DNA of 40,315 nt. Origin: Betaproteobacteria bacterium RIFCSPLOWO2_02_FULL_63_19. GTDB taxonomy: Bacteria; Pseudomonadota; Gammaproteobacteria; Burkholderiales; SG8-39. Position numbers and translations under genes: made by a program. Positions 1-9,503 of this stretch are shown here, piece by piece (position 1 is the stretch's first letter; the number at the start of each line of letters is the position of its first letter). The DNA is taken from the NCBI GenBank assembly GCA_001770415.1, contig MEQX01000096.1:1-40315 (forward strand). The letters run 5' to 3'. The notes beneath the pieces are model-generated. The model did no database searches, was not told where the DNA came from, and saw only the letters and a program-made list of their open reading frames with translations.

Positions 1-1710
<1,710 letters not shown>

Positions 1711-2070
1711 ACGTACCGGAATGTTTGCCGGCGCCGACGGCGTGAATCACGCGCAAATCGCGGTTCGTTGCGCCATCCGGGATGTTTCCTTCGTTCGGAA
1801 GGGTTGCGCAGGCTGAAGGAAACGGCAGGTGAAGCCAATGTCCAGTTGGCGACGGCTGCGACTGGATCGAGACACCCTTGGATTTCACCATATATAAGGA
1901 ACTTCTCCTCGCTGCGTTGACGCGTTTGTCCCGAACGCGCCCATGGAGTGCGATGGATGCAGCATAATGACACTCAACCGTTCGGGCTTTCTCAGCCCTG
2001 CCATTGGACCGGACCGAAGCACGTTAACATCATGTTTATTTGACCCATTTTGAGCCAGGGAGCAATGACT
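1711..2070. other. dnaE-ridA intergenic region with inverted repeats
   Basis: About 360 bases without a convincing gene. It holds a perfect 9-bp inverted repeat, GTTTCCTTC at 1784-1792 and GAAGGAAAC at 1815-1823, followed by a short hairpin GCCAA/TTGGC at 1834-1850 with a 7-base loop and GGGCT/AGCCC at 1984-1998. An AT-rich ATATATAAGG stretch lies near 1890. No promoter with both hexamers at normal spacing was found. It does not match any riboswitch consensus I can recall, so a structured leader or dnaE 3' end is only a possibility. Confidence 0.35.
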
Positions 2071-2460
2071 ATGGTGACATACCGCAATCCCAACACGGTG
2101 CGCAAACCAGGTGCTCATTACAGTCAGGCGGCAGAGGTACGCCCGGGGGCGCGCTATCTGTACATTGCCGGCCAGACCGGGCGCTTGCCCGACGACACCA
2201 TCCGAGTCGGCATCGACGCTCAGGCCGAACAGGCGCTGCACAACCTCAAAGCGGTGCTGGAAGATGCCGGCATGGGGCTGGAGGACCTTGTCGATACCAC
2301 GGCATACCTCGTCAACCCCGATCACACGGCGGCCCTGAAGCGTGCCCAGGAGACGGTGTTGGGCGATATAAAGCCCCCCAATACGGTCGTGTGCGTCGCA
2401 CGCCTTGCCCATCCCGAGTACCTGATCGAAATCCACGCCGTTGCCGCCAAGGAGCCATGA
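2071..2460 (+). CDS. RidA/YjgF/UK114 family protein lacking the catalytic arginine
   Basis: A 129-residue protein of the Rid family, small trimeric cytoplasmic proteins whose RidA members hydrolyse reactive enamine/imine intermediates. The family fold is recognised from YLYIAGQTGRLPDD near residue 30, NLKAVLEDAGMGLEDLVDTT near 59-77 and the C-terminal LIEIHAVA. In E. coli RidA the catalytic arginine (Arg105) sits in PARSCVEVARLP; the aligned stretch here is PPNTVVCVARLA, so the position is Asn104. The glutamate equivalent to Glu120 is kept. This places it among the Rid subfamilies without Arg105, whose substrates are not known to me. The start at 2071 is preferred because AGGGAG at 2057-2062 lies 8 bases upstream; ATG at 2065 is too close to it. 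Flanks give no functional hint. Confidence 0.88.
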   Translation: MVTYRNPNTVRKPGAHYSQAAEVRPGARYLYIAGQTGRLPDDTIRVGIDAQAEQALHNLKAVLEDAGMGLEDLVDTTAYLVNPDHTAALKRAQETVLGDIKPPNTVVCVARLAHPEYLIEIHAVAAKEP

Positions 2461-2840
2461 AAACAAATCGGCGCTCAGGGGACACGTACCTGCGCCGCAC
2501 GCACCCGAACAGGCACTCGCCGCTCGCTACCGACACGTTCAGGCTCTCGACCCGACAGCAGTACACTTCCGACGTGATCCGCCACAGAGAAACGCATGGC
2601 GACTAATTGATGCCGCCGGCGGTTTCTTCGATCTTTCGCTGACGCGACCGACGACAAGACAGCTTTGCTCGCGGAAACGACGCAGTGCGCCGCTGTGCAT
2701 TGCGGAATGTTCCACTGAAAAATTCTATACTGGATTAGATGGTTACCGCCCGGGCCGCGGGGAAGAAACGCCTTGCGAACCATGGTCCGACCGACAATTT
2801 CGTATCACTCGACAACAACACAGATCGATCGGGAGCGAAA
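2461..2840. other. Long intergenic region before the aldo/keto reductase
   Basis: About 380 bases that look less GC-rich than their surroundings and hold no convincing gene. There is a TATACT -10-like hexamer at 2726-2731 inside an AT-rich stretch, followed 7 bases later by an ATG at 2739 that is in frame with the reductase downstream. A CCGCCGGCGG palindrome at 2613-2622 followed by TTTCTT could be a weak terminator of the upstream gene. No good -35 hexamer is placed for the -10. Confidence 0.4.
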
Positions 2841-3824
2841 ATGAAATACAGAAGTCTTGGTCGCAGCGAACTGGAGGTCTCCGCCATTGGGCTGGGTTGC
2901 ATGAGCATGTCCGGACTCTATGGGCAGGCCGACGACAAGGAAAGCATGGCCACAATCCATCGTGCGATGGACTTGGGCGTCAATTTCATTGATACATCGA
3001 CCAGTTACGGATCCGGCCATAACCAGGTGCTCATCGGCCGCGCTTTGCACGGGCGCCGCGGTAAAGTGATCGTCCATTCGAAATTTGGTGTTCTCCGGAA
3101 CACCGCCGGCGATACCGTCGGATTCAGCGGTTCGCCTGAAACCGTAAGAAGGGATTGCGAGGAAAGCCTCCAACGCTTCGGTTTCGACGTAATCGACATC
3201 TGGTGCCCGTCCCGCCCGGATCCGAATATTCCCATTGAGGAAACGATCGGGGCCATGGTGCGTCTCAAAGAGCAAGGAAAGATCAGGTTCATGGGGCTTT
3301 CCGAGGCTGGGCCCACTTTCATGCGCCGCGCCGCAAAGATTCACCCTTTGGTCTCGCTTCAGATGGAATACTCCCTGCTCTCGAGGGATCTGGAAGCCAA
3401 TCACCTAAGCGTTTGTGAAGACCTCGGGATGGGGATCATGGGGTATGGCCCCATCGGCCGTGGACTTATGTCAGATGCGGTTCATCCGGACCAGCTGGAA
3501 AGAAATGACAATAGGCATAGGCAGGCACGCTTCCAAGCGGAAAATTTCGACACGAACATGAATCTCTTGCTAACGGCACGCGATCTGGCCAAGGAGAAAG
3601 GACTGACCTTGCCCCAGCTTGCGATCGCGTGGGTCTTGGCGAAGGGAGGACCTGTCGTCCCGTTCCCCGGCTGCAAGACGGTCAAGCATCTCGAAGAAAA
3701 TCTCGCTGCGCTGACGGTTGAACTGTCGGCGGACGAAATGGCGCGGCTGGACGAGGCATATCCACCGGGCATCGCGGCGGGCAGTCGCTATCCGGAAGCC
3801 TCGCTCGCCCAATGGCATCAATAG
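2841..3824 (+). CDS. Aldo/keto reductase with Ser in place of catalytic His
   Basis: A 327-residue member of the aldo/keto reductase superfamily, NADPH-dependent cytoplasmic oxidoreductases with a TIM-barrel fold. It starts [20 protein letters not shown], the usual opening of the AKR families related to yeast and plant pyridoxal or auxin-induced reductases. Catalytic tetrad residues visible are Asp51 and Tyr56 (FIDTSTSYG) and Lys81 (VHSKFG). The fourth, normally His in a YYxHRxDP motif, aligns with Ser124 in [19 protein letters not shown], so the acid/base pair may be altered. Cofactor-binding features near the C terminus include [10 protein letters not shown]. The start at 2841 has GGGAG five bases upstream; an in-frame ATG at 2739 would add 34 residues without homology. 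The gene looks AT-richer than its neighbours, suggesting transfer. Substrate unknown. Confidence 0.92.
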   Translation: MKYRSLGRSELEVSAIGLGCMSMSGLYGQADDKESMATIHRAMDLGVNFIDTSTSYGSGHNQVLIGRALHGRRGKVIVHSKFGVLRNTAGDTVGFSGSPETVRRDCEESLQRFGFDVIDIWCPSRPDPNIPIEETIGAMVRLKEQGKIRFMGLSEAGPTFMRRAAKIHPLVSLQMEYSLLSRDLEANHLSVCEDLGMGIMGYGPIGRGLMSDAVHPDQLERNDNRHRQARFQAENFDTNMNLLLTARDLAKEKGLTLPQLAIAWVLAKGGPVVPFPGCKTVKHLEENLAALTVELSADEMARLDEAYPPGIAAGSRYPEASLAQWHQ

Positions 3825-3867
3825 CTTGCGGCTGTCCATGTCGTTGCCTGCTGCGAAATCCGCATCC

Positions 3868-3972
3868 TTCTTTGACTTCGTTATCCACGAGAATTTGCGC
3901 GGCCAGGGTTATGGGCAGTGCGCACTCGACTTGGCGTCGGTTTCTGGAAGTCGAATTGAAACCGGAATCTAG
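3868..3972 (+). pseudogene. GNAT acetyltransferase remnant
   Basis: Directly after the reductase, an open frame continues through 3868-3969 encoding FFDFVIHENLRGQGYGQCAL and a few more residues. The RGQGYG core, preceded by a hydrophobic beta strand and followed by an A-L helix start, is the acetyl-CoA binding motif A of GNAT N-acetyltransferases (consensus Q/R-x-x-G-x-G/A). Only about 34 residues are present where a GNAT domain needs about 140. The upstream half is replaced by the reductase 3' end and the downstream part is lost at the acylphosphatase gene, which overlaps the stop. I read it as a decayed fragment, not an expressed gene. The match is short, so confidence is moderate. Confidence 0.42.
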
Positions 3973-4238
3973 TCCGTGGGCAGTCGCTCGAACGAAGTAA
4001 ACGACCCTTGGTATTCGCTCACCTTGACGTCCGTGACGCGCGCGCTCGGCGGACCCCGATATGCCCACTCGATCATGGCCTGCACAGCGGATTCGGTACC
4101 ATCTACCACGGCCTCAACGACGCCATCGCGGCGGTTTCTCACCCAGCCGGTGACGCCGAGCCGCTCGGCTTCGCTGCGCATCGACTCGCGGAAGAACACG
4201 CCCTGGACGCGGCCGGAGATGAGCAGGTGCTTGGCCAC
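3969..4238 (-). CDS. acyP: Acylphosphatase
   Basis: An 89-residue protein of the acylphosphatase family, small cytoplasmic enzymes hydrolysing the carboxyl-phosphate bond of acyl phosphates such as acetyl phosphate. Family signatures are the N-terminal [17 protein letters not shown], containing the phosphate-binding loop and the catalytic arginine, and [17 protein letters not shown], containing the catalytic asparagine. Length fits the family (about 90 residues). The frame is open further upstream, but homology begins at GTG 4238, two bases after the stop of the preceding membrane protein gene on the same strand, which supports translational coupling. Its 3' end overlaps the stop of the GNAT remnant on the other strand. 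Confidence 0.93.
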   Translation of the reverse strand: MAKHLLISGRVQGVFFRESMRSEAERLGVTGWVRNRRDGVVEAVVDGTESAVQAMIEWAYRGPPSARVTDVKVSEYQGSFTSFERLPTD

Positions 4239-4240
4239 CG

Positions 4241-4681
4241 CTAGCCCGCCAGTGCCTGCCTCGCCGAGTCGCTGCGCAACGTGACTATCGTCGCGGCGCA
4301 AAAAGCGAGTATTGGAAGCGACACCAGGACGATGCCGGCGACGGCCGCCGCGAACCCGCCGCGTGTTTCGACCGCCGCGCGCTTGAGCGCGATAACGCGG
4401 TTGGCGCCCGACAGGATCACCATCGCGCACAGCGTCCAGCAGAAGAACTCGAGCAGCCACAGCGACCAGGACTTGCCGCGCAGCACCCCGGTTGCGCCGA
4501 TCAGTCCGGCAGTCCAGATCGCAAACAGCGTGAGATCGTTCAGCAGACGTTCCTCGGCGTAGCGGCGGCCGAGGCCGCCGGAGCCGCGCAGACCGTAAAG
4601 GATCACCGCTCCAGTTCCAAGCGCAGCCGCGCACGCCAGCGTGTAGAACCAGCCGACGAACGCGAGGGGAAGCGGTTCCAT
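4241..4681 (-). CDS. Predicted four-helix inner membrane protein
   Basis: A 146-residue protein of unknown function. It has four hydrophobic segments: about residues 5-29 ([20 protein letters not shown]), 49-67, 72-95 and 111-135, separated by short charged loops with several arginines, so it is most likely an inner membrane protein. I do not recognise the family and see no catalytic motif. It lies between homospermidine synthase (30 bases upstream) and acylphosphatase (2 bases downstream) on the same strand, so it is probably co-transcribed with both. The ATG at 4681 has no strong Shine-Dalgarno. The frame is regular and well used, so I believe it is a real gene. Confidence 0.7.
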   Translation of the reverse strand: MEPLPLAFVGWFYTLACAAALGTGAVILYGLRGSGGLGRRYAEERLLNDLTLFAIWTAGLIGATGVLRGKSWSLWLLEFFCWTLCAMVILSGANRVIALKRAAVETRGGFAAAVAGIVLVSLPILAFCAATIVTLRSDSARQALAG

Positions 4682-4711
4682 CCCGGCGGCACGCGAACCG
4701 GCGGACGCGCC

Positions 4712-6124
4712 TCAGTCCACCCTGAAATTGAGGAACTGCCACGGATCGGACGGGTCCATCTGCTCCTGGAACAGGCGTCCGCGTCCGGCGATCGGCGTCC
4801 AGTCGGTATAGGCGCCGACCAACTTGCCGAGGTAAGGCGTGGTGATCTGCAGAATCGTCTCGTAGTCGAGTTCGTCGGGCTCGACGATGCCGGCCTGCGG
4901 ATTGTTCAGCGCCCACACGATTCCTGCCATGAACGGCGCGTTGACTTGCAGGCTGGTCGCGTTGTTGTACGGGCAGCGCCGCCGGGCCTCTTTGATCGAC
5001 AGCTGCGAGCCGTACCAGTAGGCGTTTTTCTTGTGTCCCATCAGCAGCACGCCGAGTTCGTCCAGCCCGGCGTCGATCTCGTCGCGCAGCAGGCGCTGCT
5101 CGGGGGGAAAGCGATAGCCATTGCCGGCGAATTCGTGCAGCGAAAGCACCGCGTCGTCGCAGGGGTGGTACGCGTAGTGGCAGGTCGGTCGATACACCAC
5201 CTTGCCTCTTTCCCGCACCGTGAGGTAGTCGGGAATCGAGATCGCCTCGCCATGCGTGATCAGCCAGCCGTGGAACTGCCCTTCGGTGGGTGCCCATGAG
5301 CGCACGCGGGTGGCCGCGCCGGGGCGGTCAAGGTAGATCGCGGCACCGCAGCCGAATCCGTATTCGCGCCCGTCGCGCGGCCAGTTGCGTTCATGCGTGC
5401 CCCAGCCCAGCTCGGCCGGCTGCATCGATTCCCCGCAGAACGCCTCGCTCGACCAGGTGTTGACGAATTCGTCTTTCAGCTTGCGCCTCGAACTCACCTG
5501 GTGATCGCGTTCGGCGATGTGTATGACCTTGACGTCGAGCATGCGCGCAAGCTCCGCCCAGCCTTCCCGGTTGCGCGGCTTCTCGATCTTCATCTCCAGG
5601 TCTGAAGCGATGTTGAGCAAGGCCTGCTTTGTCAGGTGCGACACGAGTCCGGGATTCGCGCCGTGCATCAGCACGCATGTAGGGCCGTCGGGGTATTTCT
5701 TGCGCAGGTCGAGTGCGGTCTCTCGGTAGGCGTAGTTCGAGCGGCGTGCGACCGGTATCGATGCGTCGGTATGACCTCCCGGCCAGGGTTCGATGCAGGC
5801 ATCGATGTAGACGACGCCGTGCTGCTGGCACCACTCGATCAGCGCGTGACTGGACACGTCAAAGGACGCGTTGACCAGAAAATCCCCGGGGCCAAGATGG
5901 CTCTCCAGGCTGGCGGCATAGTTGTCGATCGTGAGCGGATCGACCAAAAACCTGGCGCCGTATTCAGCCGCGATCTTTCTGCCTTCCTCCCACGCGGTGA
6001 TGATGGTGATCTGATCGGGTTTCATGTTGATGTGGCGCAGGATGAGAGGCAACGTGCCTTGACCCACCGCACCGAATCCAACCATCAACATCTTTCCCGA
6101 AAATGAAGCGTAGTTCTTGGCCAA
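4712..6124 (-). CDS. hss: Homospermidine synthase
   Basis: A 470-residue NAD-dependent enzyme making sym-homospermidine from two putrescines, or from putrescine plus spermidine, in the cytoplasm. The Rossmann dinucleotide-binding loop is GFGAVGQG near residues 17-24. Family stretches further on include [54 protein letters not shown] and [18 protein letters not shown]. Length matches bacterial homospermidine synthases (about 470-480). The start is TTG at 6124, preceded by GAGG with five bases between; the next in-frame ATG lies inside the conserved N-terminal strand. A well-formed promoter sits about 36-64 bases upstream, so this gene probably begins its own transcription unit, with the membrane protein and acylphosphatase genes behind it. 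No other polyamine gene is in the window. Confidence 0.95.
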   Translation of the reverse strand: MAKNYASFSGKMLMVGFGAVGQGTLPLILRHINMKPDQITIITAWEEGRKIAAEYGARFLVDPLTIDNYAASLESHLGPGDFLVNASFDVSSHALIEWCQQHGVVYIDACIEPWPGGHTDASIPVARRSNYAYRETALDLRKKYPDGPTCVLMHGANPGLVSHLTKQALLNIASDLEMKIEKPRNREGWAELARMLDVKVIHIAERDHQVSSRRKLKDEFVNTWSSEAFCGESMQPAELGWGTHERNWPRDGREYGFGCGAAIYLDRPGAATRVRSWAPTEGQFHGWLITHGEAISIPDYLTVRERGKVVYRPTCHYAYHPCDDAVLSLHEFAGNGYRFPPEQRLLRDEIDAGLDELGVLLMGHKKNAYWYGSQLSIKEARRRCPYNNATSLQVNAPFMAGIVWALNNPQAGIVEPDELDYETILQITTPYLGKLVGAYTDWTPIAGRGRLFQEQMDPSDPWQFLNFRVD

Positions 6125-6159
6125 TTCAACCTCACTCGATGGCGTGTAACGACGCGTCG

Positions 6160-6188
6160 GTTATAGCCGATTGCGGCACCGATCGCAA
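6160..6188 (-). promoter_or_regulatory. Sigma-70 type promoter for hss
   Basis: Read on the minus strand, TTGCGA (6188-6183) and TATAAC (6165-6160) are separated by exactly 17 bases, matching the -35 and -10 consensus at 4/6 and 5/6 positions. The transcript would start near 6153, giving a leader of about 30 bases with the GAGG ribosome binding site before the TTG start. Confidence 0.6.
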
Positions 6189-6293
6189 TATGCGGGGGCA
6201 CACCGGCGCGAGCGCCGCATGACGCATTGTCACGTTGAATATCGCGTGCGTGTTCGCTGTGCGCACGCGCGAGGCTGGATGTTCTCCGGGACG

Positions 6294-6318
6294 CGCCGCG
6301 CGCGGCCGGCGCGCGGCG
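6294..6318 (-). terminator. GC-only hairpin downstream of the kinase gene
   Basis: A perfect 10-bp stem (CGCCGCGCGC with GCGCGCGGCG) around a 5-base loop lies 55-79 bases past the kinase stop in the minus direction. It contains only G and C and is not followed by a T-run, so it is an incomplete intrinsic terminator or a pause or stability element separating the kinase operon from hss. Confidence 0.35.
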
Positions 6319-6372
6319 AATCGCACGTGCAGTTCGTCGACGCGGCGAGCAACTATTTTGGTTTTTGGCCGG

Positions 6373-7632
6373 CTAGGCGAACGCGATCAACGCCGCGATG
6401 ACGACCGAAGCGGAAAGTCCCAGAGCAAGTATCCACCACTCGCGCCGGCCCCAAGCAACGCGCCGCGGGCCCGATGCTCGGCTGGCGTCCGGGACCGACT
6501 GCGCGCCGGTGATGGCGGTGGCAGCCGCAGTGTCGACGGGGGCCGATATCTTCAGCGTGGCGGCGTAATCGCTGAACTCCTGCGCCATGCCTGTCTGCAC
6601 GGCGAGTCGCTGCGTAGCTTCCAGCGAATCGAAGTTGTGCGAGATCCCGAGCGTCGGGGCGGTGGCCACTTCATCCTTGCCGGAGTCGGTAACGCGGGTC
6701 ATCTGCGCGCTGGCGGCCAGCAGTTCGGATTTCGCTTCGGCGTCGAGAAGCGAGGGTGCGGACCGCGCTTGCGCCACGGCAGCGGGCTGTTTCGCCGTCT
6801 TCGCTTGCCGCACTTGCGCCAGGCATTCGCGTACGTCGGCGGCAAGTACCATGGCGTTCGGGTAGCGCTCGTCGCGGTTCTTGGCGAGCATCTTCGCGAC
6901 GATGAAATCCAGCATCGGCGGCACCGTCGGGTTGACCGTGCTCGGCGCCGGCGGCAGGACATTGATCGTCTGGAACATCAGCGCGCCCATCGTTTCGCCG
7001 GTGAACGGCGCTGCGCCAGTCAGCATCTCGTACATGATGATCCCGAGCGAGAAAATGTCCGAGCGGCCATCAGCACGCTTGCCCAACACCACTTCCGGTG
7101 ACATATAGCGCGGCGACCCCAGCAGAATGCCGGTCTGTGTCTTGACTTCGGATTGGCGCATGCGCGCGATCCCGAAATCGGTGATCTTGGCGAGGCCGTT
7201 GTGCAGGATCATGATATTGGCCGGCTTGATGTCGCGGTGAACCACGCCTCGATCGTGCGCATAGCCCAGACCGTCGGCGACCTGGGCGGCGATTTCGAGC
7301 GTCTTGTCGACCGGAACAGGGCGCCCGTCGGCGAGCAGATCGCCAAGTTCGGTGCCCTGCAGGAATTCAAGCGCCATGTAGGCGACGTCGCCGCTGTCGC
7401 CTACGTCGTACACCGTGACGATGTTCGGGTGGCTGAGACCGCCCGCTGCCTTGGCTTCCTGGTAAAAGCGTGCCTCGTATTCAGCGCGCTCACCCTGGTC
7501 CGTGGACATGGCGATGGTCTTGATCGCGACGGTGCGGTCGAGAACCGGGTCGATGGCCCTGTAGACGACGCCCATCGCGCCCCGGCCGATCTCGTCCTGG
7601 ATTTCGTAGCGGCCCAATTTTGTCGGGGTCAT
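6373..7632 (-). CDS. Membrane-anchored Ser/Thr protein kinase
   Basis: A 419-residue Hanks-type kinase. The catalytic domain spans about residues 8-275: glycine loop GRGAMGVV (16-23), ATP-anchoring lysine in VAIK (38), the helix-C glutamate near 59, catalytic loop VHRDIKPAN (131-139), DFG (152-154), and SPE (178-180) in the activation segment. All key residues are present, so it should be active. A low-complexity juxtamembrane linker follows (about 276-395) and a single C-terminal membrane helix at 399-418, so the kinase faces the cytoplasm. ATG at 7632 is chosen because homology starts at LGRYEIQDEIG; the longer frame overlaps the lipoprotein gene. It lies 55 bases after that gene and is the third gene of a cyclase-lipoprotein-kinase set. 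Targets are unknown. Confidence 0.93.
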   Translation of the reverse strand: MTPTKLGRYEIQDEIGRGAMGVVYRAIDPVLDRTVAIKTIAMSTDQGERAEYEARFYQEAKAAGGLSHPNIVTVYDVGDSGDVAYMALEFLQGTELGDLLADGRPVPVDKTLEIAAQVADGLGYAHDRGVVHRDIKPANIMILHNGLAKITDFGIARMRQSEVKTQTGILLGSPRYMSPEVVLGKRADGRSDIFSLGIIMYEMLTGAAPFTGETMGALMFQTINVLPPAPSTVNPTVPPMLDFIVAKMLAKNRDERYPNAMVLAADVRECLAQVRQAKTAKQPAAVAQARSAPSLLDAEAKSELLAASAQMTRVTDSGKDEVATAPTLGISHNFDSLEATQRLAVQTGMAQEFSDYAATLKISAPVDTAAATAITGAQSVPDASRASGPRRVAWGRREWWILALGLSASVVIAALIAFA

Positions 7633-7687
7633 TTCCGGCGGTCCATCGAGGTCTGCGAAGGAATCTGGTCCTGGACGCGGCACATCC

Positions 7688-8095
7688 TTAACTGCGTGTC
7701 TTGGCGCTGCGAAATTGCGGGCCCCAGATGGGATGGCCCCTTTCCGAAGGTTCAAGCTCCATCGATGGGTCGATCTTGAGCGCTTTGGCGAACTCGTCGC
7801 GGCATGCGGAGAGGCGACTCGATACGCAGTGGGTGAAGGCCAGGTACTTGTGCGCCTTGATTCGGTCGGAATCGCTGGCCAGCCCAAGTTCCAGAGCCCG
7901 CCGCAGGTTCCTGGTCGCCACCGCGTATGCGCCTTCCTCGAACTGCTTGATCCCGGTGGATAGGGCCTGATCGGCCTCGCTGGACTGAAACAGGCCGGCG
8001 AAGGGGTTCGTGATCTCGCTCACTGGGCCCGTTGCGCAGCCGGCAAGCAAGGCCAGGCAAGCGAAAATCGCAACCAAAGATTTCACGCTATTCAT
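7688..8095 (-). CDS. Small TPR-like lipoprotein
   Basis: A 135-residue predicted lipoprotein. The signal peptide MNSVKSLVAIFACLALLAGC carries a lipobox (LAGC) with lipidated Cys20. The mature part contains a helical repeat resembling a TPR (about residues 40-112, with EEGAYAVATRNLRRALELGL and RDEFAKALKIDPSMEL) and a short C-terminal tail. This layout resembles small TPR lipoproteins in betaproteobacteria, including the TssQ-type lipoproteins linked with type VI secretion, but no other type VI gene is here, so I do not assign that role. It has a clear GGAG eight bases before the ATG. It lies between the cyclase and kinase genes on the same strand and may connect the envelope with the kinase. 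Confidence 0.82.
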   Translation of the reverse strand: MNSVKSLVAIFACLALLAGCATGPVSEITNPFAGLFQSSEADQALSTGIKQFEEGAYAVATRNLRRALELGLASDSDRIKAHKYLAFTHCVSSRLSACRDEFAKALKIDPSMELEPSERGHPIWGPQFRSAKTRS

Positions 8096-8213
8096 CTCCG
8101 TTTCTCCTTGCGTCGAACATGGGCCGACCCGACGCGCATCGCCCCGGGTCTGCTCGTCGTCATCTTCGACTCTCGGAGGCGGTACGGCGCCTGAAGGATG
8201 TCGGCAAAGAGCT

Positions 8214-9461
8214 TCAGTCGAACCGATGCCGAATTGTAAACTGCTCGCCCGGCTTCAGGTCCACTTGCTGCGTGTGCTGCGGCAGCGATGTATTGCGCAC
8301 CACGATCAGGTGTTTGCCCGGTGTCACCGTAATCTGCTTGACCGGCGGGCTCACGCCCTGGCTCTGGCCATCGACGAACACTTCTCCCCAGGGAATGATC
8401 GCCAAGCGCAGGCTGGCCGGCGGGGGCGCGGGGGGCTGTACCGGCACGGCGACCGTCTCCGGCGCCGGCGTCGCCGCGACAGGCGCACGCGGCGGCGGCG
8501 GTGCGACTGCCGGTTTCTGATCAACGGCCGCTTTCTTCGGCGGCGGCGGCTTGGCGGCGGTCTTTGGCACAGGCTGCACCGCACGCACCGCGGGTTCCAC
8601 CTTGGCGGGTCGTTCCTTGTCTTGCCTCGCTGGTCCGGAAGCGTCAGTCGGTTCTTGTCGCTGTTCCTCGGATGCGGGCGGAGCAGGCAGACTTGCCGCC
8701 GTCTGCGGAGCCGGCTGCGATTCGGGGGAATTTCTTTGCATGCGAATCGCGACACCGGCGGCAAGCACGATCGCGACCGCAAGCGGCAGGAGCACCAGCA
8801 GCGTCGCCTGCGGATTCCGGAGCCAAGCCTTGATCGGTCCGATCGCGCTGGCGCTCCCACTCGCCGCGTCCGCATCCGCGGCAACGCTTGCTTCCGAGGC
8901 CGATTTTTTCAGGTCGATGCTGGTCGGCCCTACGGTGTAGACCTCGTGCTCGCGCACGTGCTTATCGGTGCGCGAGCCCTCATATTGGAACAGTTGGGAA
9001 AACTCCGGGGACAGGCGGGAGACCACTTCGAAATAGGAGCGCGACACCAGAATCTGCCCCGGAACGGCGAATCCCATGACGCGCTGCGCGACGTTGATGC
9101 CGTCACCAATGATGTTGAGCTGCCCGTTGAGGTCCTTGATCAGGCGTACGGGGCCGAGGTTGATCCCGATGCGAATGGCGAGCGATGGTGCGCCGGAAGC
9201 GGGCTCTGACGCGATCGCGTCGCGCAGGGTCATCGCCGCAAACAGCGTATCCTCGGGGTTGCCCAGAAAACTGATGGCGGCGCCATCGCCCGTATCCAGA
9301 ACGATGCGGTCGTTCACAGCGACATTGCGCAGCACCTGCCCGAGCAGCGCGTTGAAGCGCTGCTTGAACGTCATCTGCTCGGCCACCGAGCGCTTGGAAT
9401 ACTCGACGATGTCCAGGAACAGAACACTGCACACGAAGGTGCGGTTCGGCTGTTCGTTCAT
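8214..9461 (-). CDS. Class III adenylate/guanylate cyclase with TM and PEGA-like domain
   Basis: A 415-residue protein. Residues 8-175 form a class III nucleotide cyclase domain: FLDIVEYS with metal-binding Asp17, TGDGAAISF with second metal Asp59, IGINLGPV, and GDGINVAQRV with the transition-state Asn123 and Arg127. In the motif normally read YDxxGD the adenine-contacting Asp is Asn here (LNIIGD), so substrate choice is uncertain. A membrane helix follows at about 219-239, then a Pro/Ala/Lys-rich linker to about 350, and a C-terminal beta-rich domain (GEVFVDGQSQGVSPPVKQIT) resembling PEGA domains, which would sit in the periplasm. The start has AGGGGA five bases upstream. It lies 42 bases after metG and 118 before the lipoprotein gene, forming a likely envelope-signalling cassette with the kinase. 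Confidence 0.9.
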   Translation of the reverse strand: MNEQPNRTFVCSVLFLDIVEYSKRSVAEQMTFKQRFNALLGQVLRNVAVNDRIVLDTGDGAAISFLGNPEDTLFAAMTLRDAIASEPASGAPSLAIRIGINLGPVRLIKDLNGQLNIIGDGINVAQRVMGFAVPGQILVSRSYFEVVSRLSPEFSQLFQYEGSRTDKHVREHEVYTVGPTSIDLKKSASEASVAADADAASGSASAIGPIKAWLRNPQATLLVLLPLAVAIVLAAGVAIRMQRNSPESQPAPQTAASLPAPPASEEQRQEPTDASGPARQDKERPAKVEPAVRAVQPVPKTAAKPPPPKKAAVDQKPAVAPPPPRAPVAATPAPETVAVPVQPPAPPPASLRLAIIPWGEVFVDGQSQGVSPPVKQITVTPGKHLIVVRNTSLPQHTQQVDLKPGEQFTIRHRFD

Positions 9462-9503
9462 CGGTTCCCCTGTCGCGGTCGTCGATGAAGGCGACCCGAT
9501 AAA

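Noticed and set aside
1741..1900. Possible cobalamin or TPP riboswitch in the gap after dnaE
   Set aside because: The conserved box sequences of those riboswitches are not present and the downstream gene is not a matching target.
1885..2466. 193-residue open frame on the minus strand across the dnaE-ridA gap and ridA
   Set aside because: It is antisense to a clear Rid-family gene, has no recognisable domain, and lacks a ribosome binding site.
3969..5297. 442-residue open frame containing acylphosphatase
   Set aside because: Only the last 89 residues are homologous; the rest is an alternate frame of hss and the membrane protein gene.
6132..6326. 64-residue minus-strand open frame between kinase and hss
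   Set aside because: Arg/Ala-rich composition typical of random high-GC frames; it spans the hss promoter and a GC hairpin.
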